Notes: generated by a model from the letters alone, not told the origin. Numbered from the stretch's first letter, positions 25,157 to 34,095 are shown. The stretch is DNA of 64,000 nucleotides from Bin87 sp965220505 (GCA_965220505.1 CBDCQE010000001.1:2232001-2296000); one strand, 5' to 3'. Translations and numbers: made by a program.

Positions 25157-25603
25157 ATGATGGAACACGAAATCTCGTCGCCCAAAGGCGCGCGACGAGC
25201 CCGCAAACGGGTTGGCCGCGGCGACGCCGCCGGCGGCGGCAGCTACGCCGGCCGCGGCATGAAGGGTCAGAAGTCCCGCTCCGGTCCCGGCCTGCGACCC
25301 GGCTTCGAAGGCGGCCAGATGCCCTTGATCAAGGGCTTGCCCATGAAGCGCGGGTTCAACAACCGCTACAAGACCTACTACGCGCTGGTGGACCTGGACA
25401 CGCTTCAGGAACGGTTTGAGGCCAACACCCAGGTCACTCCGGAACTGCTGCATCAGCTGGGCATCGTTCGCCGCACCAGGCTTCCGGTGAAGGTGGTGGG
25501 TGACGGCGAGTTGCAGCGGCCGCTGGCCGTGGCCGCGCACAAGTTCACCGCCTCAGCCCGGGCCAAGATCGAAGCAGCCGGAGGTACCGTTACCGAGCTT
25601 TAG
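25157..25603 (+). CDS. rplO: 50S ribosomal protein L15
   Basis: 148 residues. Gly/Arg-rich N-terminal arm (KRVGRGDAAGGGSYAGRGMKGQKSR) then the RPGFEGGQMPLIKGLPMKRGF motif and a C-terminal globular domain (VKVVGDGEL, HKFTASARAKIEAAGG). GGGAGCG precedes the start; the ATGATG start is ambiguous by one codon. Confidence 0.96.
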   Translation: MMEHEISSPKGARRARKRVGRGDAAGGGSYAGRGMKGQKSRSGPGLRPGFEGGQMPLIKGLPMKRGFNNRYKTYYALVDLDTLQERFEANTQVTPELLHQLGIVRRTRLPVKVVGDGELQRPLAVAAHKFTASARAKIEAAGGTVTEL

Positions 25604-25642
25604 CCTCGGCAAGCGGTTGGGAGTGACGGGACAAGACGCGCC

Positions 25643-26974
25643 ATGATTCAGACTGAGGCACAGGCAGGAGGCCGATGGCCACGCTTGGTGCAGGCGGCCA
25701 TCGACGCATTCAGCCTGCCCGACCTTCGGGCCAAGATCCTCTTCACCCTGGGGATGCTGGCCCTCTACCGGCTGGTCGCCCACATCCCCATACCGGGGCT
25801 CGACACGGCCGCGCTGGAGCAGCTGTTCACCAACAACCAGCTCCTGGGCTTCCTCGACCTCTTCTCCGGCGGCGCGCTGAGCCGCATGAGCATCGTCGCC
25901 CTGGGCGTGTTCCCGTACATCACGGCGTCCATCATCATGCAGTTGCTGACGCCCGTGATTCCCCAATTGCAGAACCTCTCGCGGGAGGGCGAAGCCGGGC
26001 GCATCAAGATGAACCGCATCACCCACTGGGGAACCGTGCCCATCGCCATCGCCCAGGCCTTCGCCCAGATGGTGCTCCTGCAACAGGCCGGCGTGCTCAC
26101 CAACGTCGGGTTCGGGCCGGACTCGTTCCTGCCCACTCTGGCCGCGGTCCTGTCCCTCACCGCCGGCACCATGTTCCTGGTCTGGCTGGGCGAGCTGATC
26201 ACCGAGCGCGGCATCGGCAACGGCATCTCGTTGATCATCTTCGCCGGCATCGTGGTGGGCTTCCCTGGATTGCTGGCCACCGGCTTCCTGGACCGCGACA
26301 ACATCATCGGCGTCTTCTTCTTCGCTCTCATCGGCCTGTTGATCATCGCCCTGATCGTGGTGTTCAACGAGGCCCACCGCCGCATACCGGTGCAGTACGG
26401 CCGCAGCATCTTCAGAGGGGGCCAGATGTACCGGCAATCGGGCTCCACGTATATCCCGCTGCGGATCAACTCGGCCGGCATGATCCCGCTGATCTTCGCC
26501 TTCTCCATCGTGATCCTGCCCGGAACCGTCGCCCAGTACCTCAGTTCCGCCGGCGGTTTCGTCGGCAACATCGCCGCCGACCTCCAGGTGGCCCTGAGCC
26601 CCACCGGTCCCATCTACTGGGTGCTGGCGTTCTTCCTGGTGGTGGCGTTCACCTTCTTCTACACGCTGGTCGTGTTCCAGCAGCAGAACATCGCCGAGAA
26701 CCTCCAACGCAACGGCGGTTTCGTTCTGGGCATTCGGCCGGGCCGGCCCACCCAGGACTACCTGAACCGGGTGATCCTCCGACTCACCATGGGCGGCGCG
26801 CTGTTCCTGGGTTTCATCGCGATAGTGCCCTACATCGCGTCCCTGATCACCAACGTGGAGGCCATCGCGCTCAGCAGCACCAGCCTCCTGATCATGGTCG
26901 GCGTGGGTCTGGACACCCTGCGGCAACTGGAAGCCCAGCTCATGATGCGCAACTACGAAGGGTTCCTGAGATGA
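25643..26974 (+). CDS. secY: Preprotein translocase subunit SecY
   Basis: 443 residues with ten hydrophobic segments. HIPIPGLD, FSGGALSRMSIVALGVFPYITASIIMQL, the GIGNGISLIIFAGIV segment and the cytoplasmic loop QYGRSIFRGGQMY are conserved. It forms the inner-membrane Sec channel. Its TGA overlaps the adk ATG (ATGA). Confidence 0.97.
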   Translation: MIQTEAQAGGRWPRLVQAAIDAFSLPDLRAKILFTLGMLALYRLVAHIPIPGLDTAALEQLFTNNQLLGFLDLFSGGALSRMSIVALGVFPYITASIIMQLLTPVIPQLQNLSREGEAGRIKMNRITHWGTVPIAIAQAFAQMVLLQQAGVLTNVGFGPDSFLPTLAAVLSLTAGTMFLVWLGELITERGIGNGISLIIFAGIVVGFPGLLATGFLDRDNIIGVFFFALIGLLIIALIVVFNEAHRRIPVQYGRSIFRGGQMYRQSGSTYIPLRINSAGMIPLIFAFSIVILPGTVAQYLSSAGGFVGNIAADLQVALSPTGPIYWVLAFFLVVAFTFFYTLVVFQQQNIAENLQRNGGFVLGIRPGRPTQDYLNRVILRLTMGGALFLGFIAIVPYIASLITNVEAIALSSTSLLIMVGVGLDTLRQLEAQLMMRNYEGFLR

Positions 26975-27666
26975 CCGCCGCCAACGGCATCAGGCTGGTT
27001 CTCTTCGGCCCTCCGGGCGCCGGAAAGGGCACTCAAGCCCAGTTGCTCAAGGAGAGCCTGGGCATCGAGCACGTCAGCTCGGGCGACCTCTTCCGGCATC
27101 ACCTGTCCAACGGGACTGAACTGGGCGAACTGGCCCGCGGGTACATGAACCGCGGCGAACTGGTGCCCGACGAGGTCACCATCGGCATGGTCATCGACCG
27201 CATCAGCGGCATCGGTGACGCCGACGGATTCATGCTGGACGGCTTTCCCCGCAACACGACCCAGGCCGAGGCGCTCGAAGCGGCTCTGGGCGAGCGGGGC
27301 CAGAGGCTCGACCGCGTGGTCCACATCCAGGTGGAGGACGGTGAACTGATCCGCCGCCTGAGCAACCGCTACGTCTGCCGGGCTTGCCAACGACCCTTCG
27401 CGCGGGATGCCGAAACCGGAGTTCCGCCCGCGAAGTGCGCGGACTGTCCCGACGGCGGCGACATTTACCAGAGAGACGACGACACCGAGGCGGCGGTTGC
27501 CAACCGCCTGTCCATTTACCACCAGGAGACCGCTCCGGTACTGGAGTTCTACCGCCAGCGCGGTCTGCTCGCCGACATCCCCGGTGAGCGGTCAATCGAC
27601 GCGGTGCATCATTCCGTGTTGCGGATTCTGGACGTTGCCAGCGCGGGTACGGTTTCAAAATCGTAG
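26971..27666 (+). CDS. adk: Adenylate kinase, zinc-containing LID form
   Basis: 231 residues. The P-loop GPPGAGKGT is at 13-21, and LDGFPRN at 89-95 lines the AMP site. The LID has four cysteines, C136-x2-C139 and C156-x2-C159, the structural zinc site. The enzyme equilibrates 2 ADP with ATP and AMP. Translationally coupled to secY. Confidence 0.97.
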   Translation: MTAANGIRLVLFGPPGAGKGTQAQLLKESLGIEHVSSGDLFRHHLSNGTELGELARGYMNRGELVPDEVTIGMVIDRISGIGDADGFMLDGFPRNTTQAEALEAALGERGQRLDRVVHIQVEDGELIRRLSNRYVCRACQRPFARDAETGVPPAKCADCPDGGDIYQRDDDTEAAVANRLSIYHQETAPVLEFYRQRGLLADIPGERSIDAVHHSVLRILDVASAGTVSKS

Positions 27667-27681
27667 CGATTGAGGTATAAT
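27653..27681 (+). promoter_or_regulatory. Possible internal promoter at the adk-map junction
   Basis: TTTCAA, 17-base spacer, TATAAT (27676-27681). The predicted start falls at or after the annotated map ATG (27686), so either map translation begins further in or the motif is fortuitous. Confidence 0.35.
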
Positions 27682-27685
27682 CACA

Positions 27686-28495
27686 ATGGTGGAAAATAAG
27701 CGCAAACGCAAAACTGCCTCCAATTCGCCCTCCTCGTACACTGGAGGGATAACCATCAAATCCCGTCGGGAGATGGAGGCCATGGAGCGTGCCGGCGCCA
27801 TCGTTGGCGCCACGCTGACGCTCCTCAAGAAATCGGTTGAGCCAGGCATGACCACCGCCGATCTCAACCGCATCGCGGACAAGAATATCCGCAGCATGGG
27901 CGCAGTCCCCACGTTCCTCGGTTACCACGGGTTCCCCGGCGCCATCTGCGCTTCGGTCAACGAGGAAATCGTCCATGGCATCCCGGGCAAACGGGTGCTC
28001 AAAGAGGGCGACATCATCAAGATGGACTGCGGGGCGACCATCGACGGGTTCATCGGCGACGCCGCCATTTCGGTCGCCGTCGGCGAAATCAACGAAGAAA
28101 CTCAGAAACTCATGGACGATACCGAGGCCAGCCTGTACGCCGGAATCGCAGCCGCCCAGCCGGGCAATCGCATCGGCGACATCGGCGCCGCCGTATCCGG
28201 CTACGCCATTCCCCGTGGCTACGGAGTGGTCCGCCAGTTCGTCGGCCACGGCGTGGGGCGCTACCTCCACGAGGACCCGCAGGTTCCCAACTACGGCGAG
28301 GCCGGAAAGGGCGTTTTGCTGCGACCCGGGATGTGCATCTGCATCGAGCCCATGCTGAACATGGGCACCGAGGACACCACCATACTGGACGACGACTGGA
28401 CTGTGGTCACCGCCGACGGCGCGCTTTCCGCTCATTTCGAGCACACCCTCGCGATCACCGCCGACGGTCCCAAGATCCTGACCGTTCACGACTGA
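27686..28495 (+). CDS. map: Methionine aminopeptidase, type I
   Basis: 269 residues. Metal ligands Asp114 (MDCGA), Asp125 (GDAA), His188 (VGHGVG), Glu221 (CIEPM) and Glu252 (AHFEHT), plus substrate His97, are all present. The enzyme removes the initiator Met. The first 20 residues (VENKRKRKTASNSPSSYTG) have no family counterpart: homology begins at ITIKSRREMEAM, preceded by GGAGG but by no standard start codon, so the true start is uncertain. Confidence 0.95.
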   Translation: MVENKRKRKTASNSPSSYTGGITIKSRREMEAMERAGAIVGATLTLLKKSVEPGMTTADLNRIADKNIRSMGAVPTFLGYHGFPGAICASVNEEIVHGIPGKRVLKEGDIIKMDCGATIDGFIGDAAISVAVGEINEETQKLMDDTEASLYAGIAAAQPGNRIGDIGAAVSGYAIPRGYGVVRQFVGHGVGRYLHEDPQVPNYGEAGKGVLLRPGMCICIEPMLNMGTEDTTILDDDWTVVTADGALSAHFEHTLAITADGPKILTVHD

Positions 28496-28557
28496 CGACA
28501 CACGCGCCGCCGACGGCCCTCTACCGGCTTGTCGGGGCAAAGAAAGAAGGAAGGTTT

Positions 28558-28776
28558 ATGGCCAAGAAAGAAGCGATTGAAGTTGAGGCGCAGGTAACCG
28601 AAGCCCTGCCCAACGGCATGTTCCGCGTGGAACTGCCCAACGAACACCAGGTCCTCGCCCACATTTCGGGCAAGATCCGCATGCACTTCATCCGGGTGCT
28701 GCCGGGCGACCGGGTGCTGGTGGAGCTATCCCCCTACGACCTGAGTAGAGGACGCATCACCTATCGCTTCAAGTAG
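28558..28776 (+). CDS. infA: Translation initiation factor IF-1
   Basis: 72 residues, a single OB-fold: KKEAIEVEAQVTEALPNGMF, HQVLAHISGKIRMHFIRVLPGDRVLVE, SPYDLSRGRITYR. GAAGGAAGG precedes the ATG. The order map-infA-rpmJ-rpsM is canonical. Confidence 0.97.
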   Translation: MAKKEAIEVEAQVTEALPNGMFRVELPNEHQVLAHISGKIRMHFIRVLPGDRVLVELSPYDLSRGRITYRFK

Positions 28777-28797
28777 CCGAAACCGCGGAGAATACCC

Positions 28798-28911
28798 ATG
28801 AAAGTGTCCGCATCGGTGAAGCCACGCTGCGACCGCTGCCGGGTCATCCGGCGCAAGGGCGTGGTGCGCATCATCTGCGTCAACAGCAAGCACGCGCAAC
28901 GGCAGGGATAG
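28798..28911 (+). CDS. rpmJ: 50S ribosomal protein L36
   Basis: A 37-residue gene too short for most ORF scans. KVSASVKPRCDRCRVIRRKG followed by VRIICVNSKHAQRQG has the zinc ligands C11, C14, C27 and H32 of the C+ form. Located between infA and rpsM as expected. Confidence 0.96.
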   Translation: MKVSASVKPRCDRCRVIRRKGVVRIICVNSKHAQRQG

Positions 28912-28974
28912 CCCGACCCGGCGTAAGCCGGCCCGTCCGTTCCACGACCGCAACCCAAGTTCAGGAGCGTAACA

Positions 28975-29367
28975 ATGGTCCGAATAGCCGGAGTCGACGT
29001 ACCCGACCGCAAGCGCGCCCACATCGCGCTGCGCAGCATCTACGGCATTGGTCCTTCCAAAGCCATCGAAATCGTGAGCAAGGCCAACCTGGACACCGAT
29101 ATGCCGCCGCGCATGAACGAACTCTCCGAGGTCGAGGTCGACCGCATTCGCGTCATCGTCGACCAGGACTACATCACCGAGGGTGACCTGCGCCGGGAAC
29201 ACAACGAGAACATTCGCCGGCTCATCGACATCGGCAGCTACCGGGGTCTCCGCCATCGCCGGAACCTCCCGGTGCACGGCCAGCGCACCCGCACCAACGC
29301 CCGCTCCCGCAAAGGCGCCCGGCGTACCGTGGCCGGCCGCGGTCGGCGCACCGGCGGCAAGAAGTAG
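28975..29367 (+). CDS. rpsM: 30S ribosomal protein S13
   Basis: 130 residues. RIAGVDVPDRKRAHIALRSIYGIG at the start, the RRLIDIGSYRGLRHRRNLPVHGQRTRTNARSRKG segment and a basic tail are diagnostic. CAGGAG precedes the ATG. Confidence 0.97.
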   Translation: MVRIAGVDVPDRKRAHIALRSIYGIGPSKAIEIVSKANLDTDMPPRMNELSEVEVDRIRVIVDQDYITEGDLRREHNENIRRLIDIGSYRGLRHRRNLPVHGQRTRTNARSRKGARRTVAGRGRRTGGKK

Positions 29368-29429
29368 CCCTGGCCGTCGGCATCTCAACCCGCCGCGCAC
29401 CCCCACCAATTTCCACGAGGTAAGAACCC

Positions 29430-29813
29430 ATGCCCCGACCACGCGCACGTCGTCGCGAGCGGCGCTCCATTCCCCAGGGGCGCGCTTACATCTACTCCAC
29501 GTTCAACAACACGCTGGTCAGCCTGACCGACCCCGACGGGAACGTCGTGGCGTCCACCAGCGCCGGCACGGCCGGTTTCCGCGGCTCGCGCAAGGGCACG
29601 GCCTTCGCCGCCCAGCGCGCCGCCGAGCAGGCCGCCCGCCGTGGCGTGGACATGGGCATGCGCAACATCGACGTCTATATCAAGGGCCCCGGCTCCGGCC
29701 GCGAGCCGGCGATCCGGGCGCTGCAGGCCGCCGGCCTGAACGTCTCCAGCATTCGCGACGTCACCCCCATCCCCCACAACGGCGTCCGCCCTCCCAAGCG
29801 CCGCCGCGTGTAA
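29430..29813 (+). CDS. rpsK: 30S ribosomal protein S11
   Basis: 127 residues. STFNNTLVSLTDPDGNVV, GTAGFRGSRKGTAFAAQ and VTPIPHNGVRPPKRRRV at the end are diagnostic. It forms part of the platform near the mRNA exit. The short Arg-rich N-terminus (PRPRARRRERRS) replaces the usual Lys-rich one. Confidence 0.97.
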   Translation: MPRPRARRRERRSIPQGRAYIYSTFNNTLVSLTDPDGNVVASTSAGTAGFRGSRKGTAFAAQRAAEQAARRGVDMGMRNIDVYIKGPGSGREPAIRALQAAGLNVSSIRDVTPIPHNGVRPPKRRRV

Positions 29814-29855
29814 TTTCGCAACTCGACTTCCCACACCACCAACGGAAAGACCAAC

Positions 29856-30482
29856 ATGGGCAGATATACCGGACCATCCTGCCGCCTGTGCCGCCGCGCT
29901 GGCGAAAAGCTCTTCCTGAAAGGCGACCGCTGCTTTTCCCCGCGCTGCGCCATCGAGCGCCGCCACATCCCGCCCGGAGGCGGTGGCAACCGCCGCCGCC
30001 GCGTCTCCGACTACGGCGTTCACCTGCGGGAGAAGCAGAAGGCCCGGCAGATGTACGGCATCATGGAAAGCCAGTTCCGGAAGTACATGACCGACGCGTT
30101 CAACACGCCCGGCATCTCCGGCAACAACCTGCTCCGCACGCTGGAGCGGCGACTGGACAACGTGATCTATCTGCTGGGGTTCGCCGACTCCCGCAAGCAG
30201 GCCCGCCAGATGGTCCAGCACGGCCACTTCAACGTCAACGGCCGCAAGACTGACATCCCTTCTTTCCTGGTCAAGCCGGGACAGACCGTCGCCTGGACCG
30301 AAACCTCGCGCAAGCGCGAGTTTTTCGCCGACCGCACCGACGGCCTGCCCAAGCGGACCCTTCCCAGTTGGCTGACCCTCGACCTGACCCAGATGGAGGG
30401 TCAGGTGATCTCAATGCCGCCCGACAACGAACTGCCCGAAACCATCAACTCCCGCCTGATCGTCGAGTACTACTCAAGGTAA
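29856..30482 (+). CDS. rpsD: 30S ribosomal protein S4, zinc-binding form
   Basis: 208 residues. Zinc ligands C9, C12, C26 and C31 are near the N-terminus. The S4 RNA-binding domain follows: RLDNVIYLLGFADSRKQARQMVQHGHFNVNGRK. It is a primary 16S rRNA binder and can repress the alpha operon in other bacteria. Confidence 0.97.
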   Translation: MGRYTGPSCRLCRRAGEKLFLKGDRCFSPRCAIERRHIPPGGGGNRRRRVSDYGVHLREKQKARQMYGIMESQFRKYMTDAFNTPGISGNNLLRTLERRLDNVIYLLGFADSRKQARQMVQHGHFNVNGRKTDIPSFLVKPGQTVAWTETSRKREFFADRTDGLPKRTLPSWLTLDLTQMEGQVISMPPDNELPETINSRLIVEYYSR

Positions 30483-30490
30483 CCTGCGGC

Positions 30491-31579
30491 ATGCTAGATC
30501 CTCAGATCCTCCCGCCATTGCGGGATCCCGAACCCGAAATACCCTCCCCGGCCATCCGGGTGATCGACAGCAACGATACCTACGCTTGCGTCGCCCTGGA
30601 ACCGCTGGAACGGGGATATGCCACCACCGTGGGCAACCCGCTGCGCCGACTGCTGCTCAGCTCCATCCAGGGAACCGCCGTAACCTGGGTGAAGATCGAG
30701 GGCGTGCCTCACGAATACTCCGTCATACCCGGCGTCAAGGAAGAGGTCATGGACCTTCTCCTCAGCGTCAAGCGCATCCGCATCCACGCCCTGTCCAAGC
30801 GCACCGGCAAGATGCGCCTCGACGTGACCGGCGAGGGTCGTGTCTGCGCCGGCGACATCGCTACCGCCAGTGACTACCAGATCGTCAACCCGGAGCTGCA
30901 CCTGGCCACGCTGGACAATCCGGATGTGTCGCTGTCCATTGAATTCAACGTCGAGCCGGGCAAGGGCTACCAGCAAGTGGCCCAGGGCGACAGCATGGCC
31001 GGGCTTCCCGTTGGGGTCCTGCCGGTGGACGCTATCTACAACCCCGTCCGCAAGGTCGACTACTCCGTCGAGCGGATGATGGTCGGCCAGCAGACCGACT
31101 GGGAGCGGCTGATCCTGCAAGTGTGGACCGACGGAGCGGTGAGCCCCCTGGCCGCCATCCAGGAAGCCTCCGAGAACCTCGTCCATCACTTCTTCATGTT
31201 CAATCAGCTCAGCCGTCCGGCTGATACGCCGCTGGACACCGGCAACCTCAACCTTGGCTCGGAAGTCTACCTGATGCCAATCGAACGCCTGGACCTGTCC
31301 TCGCGCACGCTCAACTGCCTGAAGCGCGCCAAGCTGGACCGCGTCGGGCAGGTTCTCGACCTCAGCTCCGACGAACTGTTGAACATCCGCAACTTCGGGC
31401 AGAAGTCCCTGGAAGAATTGCAGGGCAAACTCGCGGAGTTGGGCGTCAGCTCGGCCCGGGTCAGTCAGGCCGCCGTTGCAGCCGGCCCTGACCTTGACGA
31501 CGAGGATCTGGACGACGCCGACACCCCCCTGGTGTTTGACCCCGAAGACGACGAATACGATTACGACGACGGTGACTAG
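30491..31579 (+). CDS. rpoA: RNA polymerase alpha subunit
   Basis: 362 residues. The N-terminal dimerisation domain (about 15-240) has GYATTVGNPLRRLLLSSIQGTAVT and HEYSVIPGVKEEVMDLLL. The C-terminal domain (about 265-325) has LDLSSRTLNCLKRAKLDRVG and LLNIRNFGQKSLEEL. About 30 residues after it are strongly acidic (DDEDLDDADTP...EYDYDDGD), an unusual tail. ATG 30491 follows the rpsD stop by 8 bases. Confidence 0.97.
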   Translation: MLDPQILPPLRDPEPEIPSPAIRVIDSNDTYACVALEPLERGYATTVGNPLRRLLLSSIQGTAVTWVKIEGVPHEYSVIPGVKEEVMDLLLSVKRIRIHALSKRTGKMRLDVTGEGRVCAGDIATASDYQIVNPELHLATLDNPDVSLSIEFNVEPGKGYQQVAQGDSMAGLPVGVLPVDAIYNPVRKVDYSVERMMVGQQTDWERLILQVWTDGAVSPLAAIQEASENLVHHFFMFNQLSRPADTPLDTGNLNLGSEVYLMPIERLDLSSRTLNCLKRAKLDRVGQVLDLSSDELLNIRNFGQKSLEELQGKLAELGVSSARVSQAAVAAGPDLDDEDLDDADTPLVFDPEDDEYDYDDGD

Positions 31580-31581
31580 TC

Positions 31582-31935
31582 ATGTCTTCCCATCGCGTGG
31601 CCGGCCGCAAGCTCAGCCGGTACAAGGACCAGCGCAAGGCGCTCCTGCGGGGCCTCACCGCAGATCTGATACGGCACGAACGTATCACCACCACCCTGGC
31701 CAAAGCCAAGGAAACCCGGGTGATGACCGAAAAGCTGATCACCCACGGCAAGAAGGGCACGCTCCACAACCGGCGAACCGCCCTGAGCCGACTGCCGCAG
31801 AAAGACGTCGTGGCCAAGATTTTTGACGAACTCGGCCCCCGTTACGCCGAGCGGCCCGGCGGCTATACCCGCATCATCAAGCTGGGACCCCGCCAGGGCG
31901 ACGGCGCCTCCATGGCCGTTATCGAACTCGTCTAG
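31582..31935 (+). CDS. rplQ: 50S ribosomal protein L17
   Basis: 117 residues. SHRVAGRKLSRYKDQRKALLRGL, RITTTLAKAKETRVMTEKLIT and the RPGGYTRIIKLGPRQGDGASMAVIELV end are diagnostic. It starts 2 bases after rpoA. Confidence 0.97.
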   Translation: MSSHRVAGRKLSRYKDQRKALLRGLTADLIRHERITTTLAKAKETRVMTEKLITHGKKGTLHNRRTALSRLPQKDVVAKIFDELGPRYAERPGGYTRIIKLGPRQGDGASMAVIELV

Positions 31936-31985
31936 CGCTGATACGACAACGCCGATTGAGGAATTGCCATTGCCCCAATAACCCC

Positions 31986-32834
31986 ATGACATCCCAACGC
32001 ACCGTCGAGGCAGTGCAACGCCGCATCGCCCTGGTGGTCGCCTACGAAGGCACCCAATACGCCGGCTTTCAGCTTCAGGCCGACATCCCGACGATCCAGG
32101 GAGAATTGGAAAAAGCCTTCAACCGCCTCACCGGCGAACGCGCCAGGGTACGGGGCGCCAGTCGCACCGACTCCGGCGCCCACGCCATCGGGCAAGTGGT
32201 CGATCTCGTCACCGGCTCCACGCACCAGACCGACGTGATCGCGGCGGCCATGAACCACCACCTGTCGGATGATATCCGCGTGATTACCGCCCGCGAAGTG
32301 CCTGAGGAGTTCCACGCCAGGCGCAGCGCCACCAGGCGAGACTACCGGTACAGCATCGTCAACCGACCCGTACCGTCCCCTCTCCTTCGGCGCACTCACC
32401 ACGCGGAACCGATGCCGCTGAACCTCGACGCGATGCAAATGGCCACCCGCAGCCTGCTGGGTATCCGGGATTTCCGGCAAATCGCCACGGCGCATCCCGC
32501 CGACCAAAGCGCGGTACGTCGGGTATTCCAGTGGGATGTGAAACGCCAGAGTGACGACCAGGATGTCATAGTCATTGATTGCGCGGCCAACGGGTTCTTG
32601 AGGCATCAAATCAGGCGAGCCAACGCGGTGCTGGTGGAGATAGGAAAAGGAAGACTGCCGATCCACGCCATCGCCGACGCCCTGGCCGGACGAACCCAAA
32701 AACTGCACAACATCCCGACCCTCCCGGCAAAGGGCCTGTGTCTGCGGTCGGTGCACTACCCCGAATTCAATCACTTGTTGAAGGTAGCCAGTTACCATGA
32801 AACGAACCAGCACTTACTTCGCCAAGGTCGGTGA
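31986..32834 (+). CDS. truA: tRNA pseudouridine(38-40) synthase TruA
   Basis: 282 residues. The catalytic Asp62 is in GASRTDSGAHA. YEGTQYAGFQLQ and the second-domain motif GFLRHQIRRANAVLVEIGKG are conserved. It modifies positions 38-40 of the anticodon arm. The 3' end overlaps rplM by 38 bases in a different frame, so the two are tightly coupled; truA-rplM-rpsI is a common order. Confidence 0.95.
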   Translation: MTSQRTVEAVQRRIALVVAYEGTQYAGFQLQADIPTIQGELEKAFNRLTGERARVRGASRTDSGAHAIGQVVDLVTGSTHQTDVIAAAMNHHLSDDIRVITAREVPEEFHARRSATRRDYRYSIVNRPVPSPLLRRTHHAEPMPLNLDAMQMATRSLLGIRDFRQIATAHPADQSAVRRVFQWDVKRQSDDQDVIVIDCAANGFLRHQIRRANAVLVEIGKGRLPIHAIADALAGRTQKLHNIPTLPAKGLCLRSVHYPEFNHLLKVASYHETNQHLLRQGR

Positions 32835-33228
32835 TGTGCCGGATACCTGGCGCGTTATCGACGCTACCGGCATCAGCCTGGGCCGTCTGGCCCGCCAGGT
32901 GGCCGTGGCGCTTCAGGGCAAAGACCAGCCCACCTACACGCCCCATGTCATCACCGGGTGCCACGTGGTAGTCATCAATGCCGACAAGGTCCGCATCACC
33001 GGACGCAAGTTGACGCAGAAGATGTACTACCGGCACAGCGGCTACGTGGGGAACCTCAAGTCGTTCCTCATGCGTGACATGATGGAAGAACGTCCGGAGC
33101 GAGTGGTTCGCCTGGCCGTCAAGGGCATGCTGCCCTCCAACAAGCAGGGCCGCCAGATGCTGCGCCGCCTGCGCGTCTATGCCGGCGACCAGCATCCGCA
33201 CGAAGCTCAGGTCGGCAGCGCTCAATAG
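32797..33228 (+). CDS. rplM: 50S ribosomal protein L13
   Basis: 143 residues. Trp-containing WRVIDATGISLGRLARQVAVALQGK, TPHVITGCHVVVINADKVRITG and the RAVKGMLP-like RLAVKGMLPSNKQGRQML segment are diagnostic. The start lies inside truA, with GAAGGTAG upstream. Confidence 0.97.
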   Translation: MKRTSTYFAKVGDVPDTWRVIDATGISLGRLARQVAVALQGKDQPTYTPHVITGCHVVVINADKVRITGRKLTQKMYYRHSGYVGNLKSFLMRDMMEERPERVVRLAVKGMLPSNKQGRQMLRRLRVYAGDQHPHEAQVGSAQ

Positions 33229-33280
33229 CATCGCAACCGCTTTCAGACTATCGCCCAGGCAAGGCAGGTAACTAACCAAC

Positions 33281-33694
33281 ATGGTGACGCAAGCAGAACC
33301 GCAACCGCAGTACTTCTATGGGACCGGCCGGCGCAAGAGCGCCATCGCCAAGGTGCGCATCTATCCCGACGACGGCACGGCGATTATCGTCAACGACAAG
33401 CTCATGGAGGATTACTTCAACTGGCTGCCCTGGCAGTCCACCGTGCGGGAACCCTTCGCGACGTCCGGGACCGTCGGCCGCTTTCGCGTCATGGCCAAGG
33501 TAACCGGCGGCGGCGTAAACGCCCAGGCCGAGGCCATCCGCCACGGTATCGCCCGCGCCCTGGTCGTTTTCGACCCCAACCTGAAACCCAGCCTGCGCCG
33601 CGCCGGCTTCATCACCCGCGACGCCCGGGTCAAGGAAAGCAAAAAGTACGGCCTCAAGCGCGCTCGCCGCGCGCCCCAGTACACCAAGCGGTAG
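33281..33694 (+). CDS. rpsI: 30S ribosomal protein S9
   Basis: 137 residues. YFYGTGRRKSAIAKVRIYP, KVTGGGVNAQAEAIRHGIARALV and the C-terminal KKYGLKRARRAPQYTKR, whose last residues contact P-site tRNA, are present. Confidence 0.97.
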   Translation: MVTQAEPQPQYFYGTGRRKSAIAKVRIYPDDGTAIIVNDKLMEDYFNWLPWQSTVREPFATSGTVGRFRVMAKVTGGGVNAQAEAIRHGIARALVVFDPNLKPSLRRAGFITRDARVKESKKYGLKRARRAPQYTKR

Positions 33695-33725
33695 AGTGGC
33701 TTTGGCAGTGTCAGGGAGAGTGTCG

Positions 33726-34037
33726 ATGGAACTACCGGAAACAATGGCTCTCATCGCCGGCACTGGCTTGGCGGTCACGATAATAGTAGTACTGGTCAGA
33801 GCCAGCTACCAGTTGGGAAAACTAAGCAGCCAGGCCAATAATCACGAGATCGCCATCCGCGATCTGAATGGCAAGGTTGACCATCTGGATGCCAAGTTCG
33901 AGGCCAAGTTCGATGCTTTGACCTCAGCCATTAACGAACTGCGCGACGAGATGCAGCAGACCAACCGGATTCTCGTGGGGTTGGCGAACCACACCCACGA
34001 CGCCGACGGCCGGACGGTGTTCACCATCCCGTCCTGA
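33726..34037 (+). CDS. Small membrane-anchored coiled-coil protein
   Basis: 103 residues from ATG 33726, with GGGAGAG 4 to 5 bases upstream. One N-terminal transmembrane segment (about 7-25, ALIAGTGLAVTIIVVLV) is followed by a coiled coil with heptad spacing (about 35-85; repeated DAKFEAKFDAL). No recognised family. It is the last gene of the ribosomal run, 31 bases after rpsI. Function unknown. Confidence 0.7.
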   Translation: MELPETMALIAGTGLAVTIIVVLVRASYQLGKLSSQANNHEIAIRDLNGKVDHLDAKFEAKFDALTSAINELRDEMQQTNRILVGLANHTHDADGRTVFTIPS

Positions 34038-34061
34038 CGAACCGGACTTTCCCAGCAAGAA

Positions 34062-34088
34062 AACCCCTCGGTTGTACACCGAGGGGTT
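34062..34088. terminator. Terminator hairpin at the end of the ribosomal run
   Basis: AACCCCTCGG (34062-34071) and CCGAGGGGTT (34079-34088) form a perfect 10-bp stem with a 7-base loop between convergent genes. The T-tract is weak on both sides, although an A-rich run precedes it (AAGAAAA), favouring function for the minus-strand transcript. Confidence 0.65.
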
Positions 34089-34095
34089 CGTCGTT

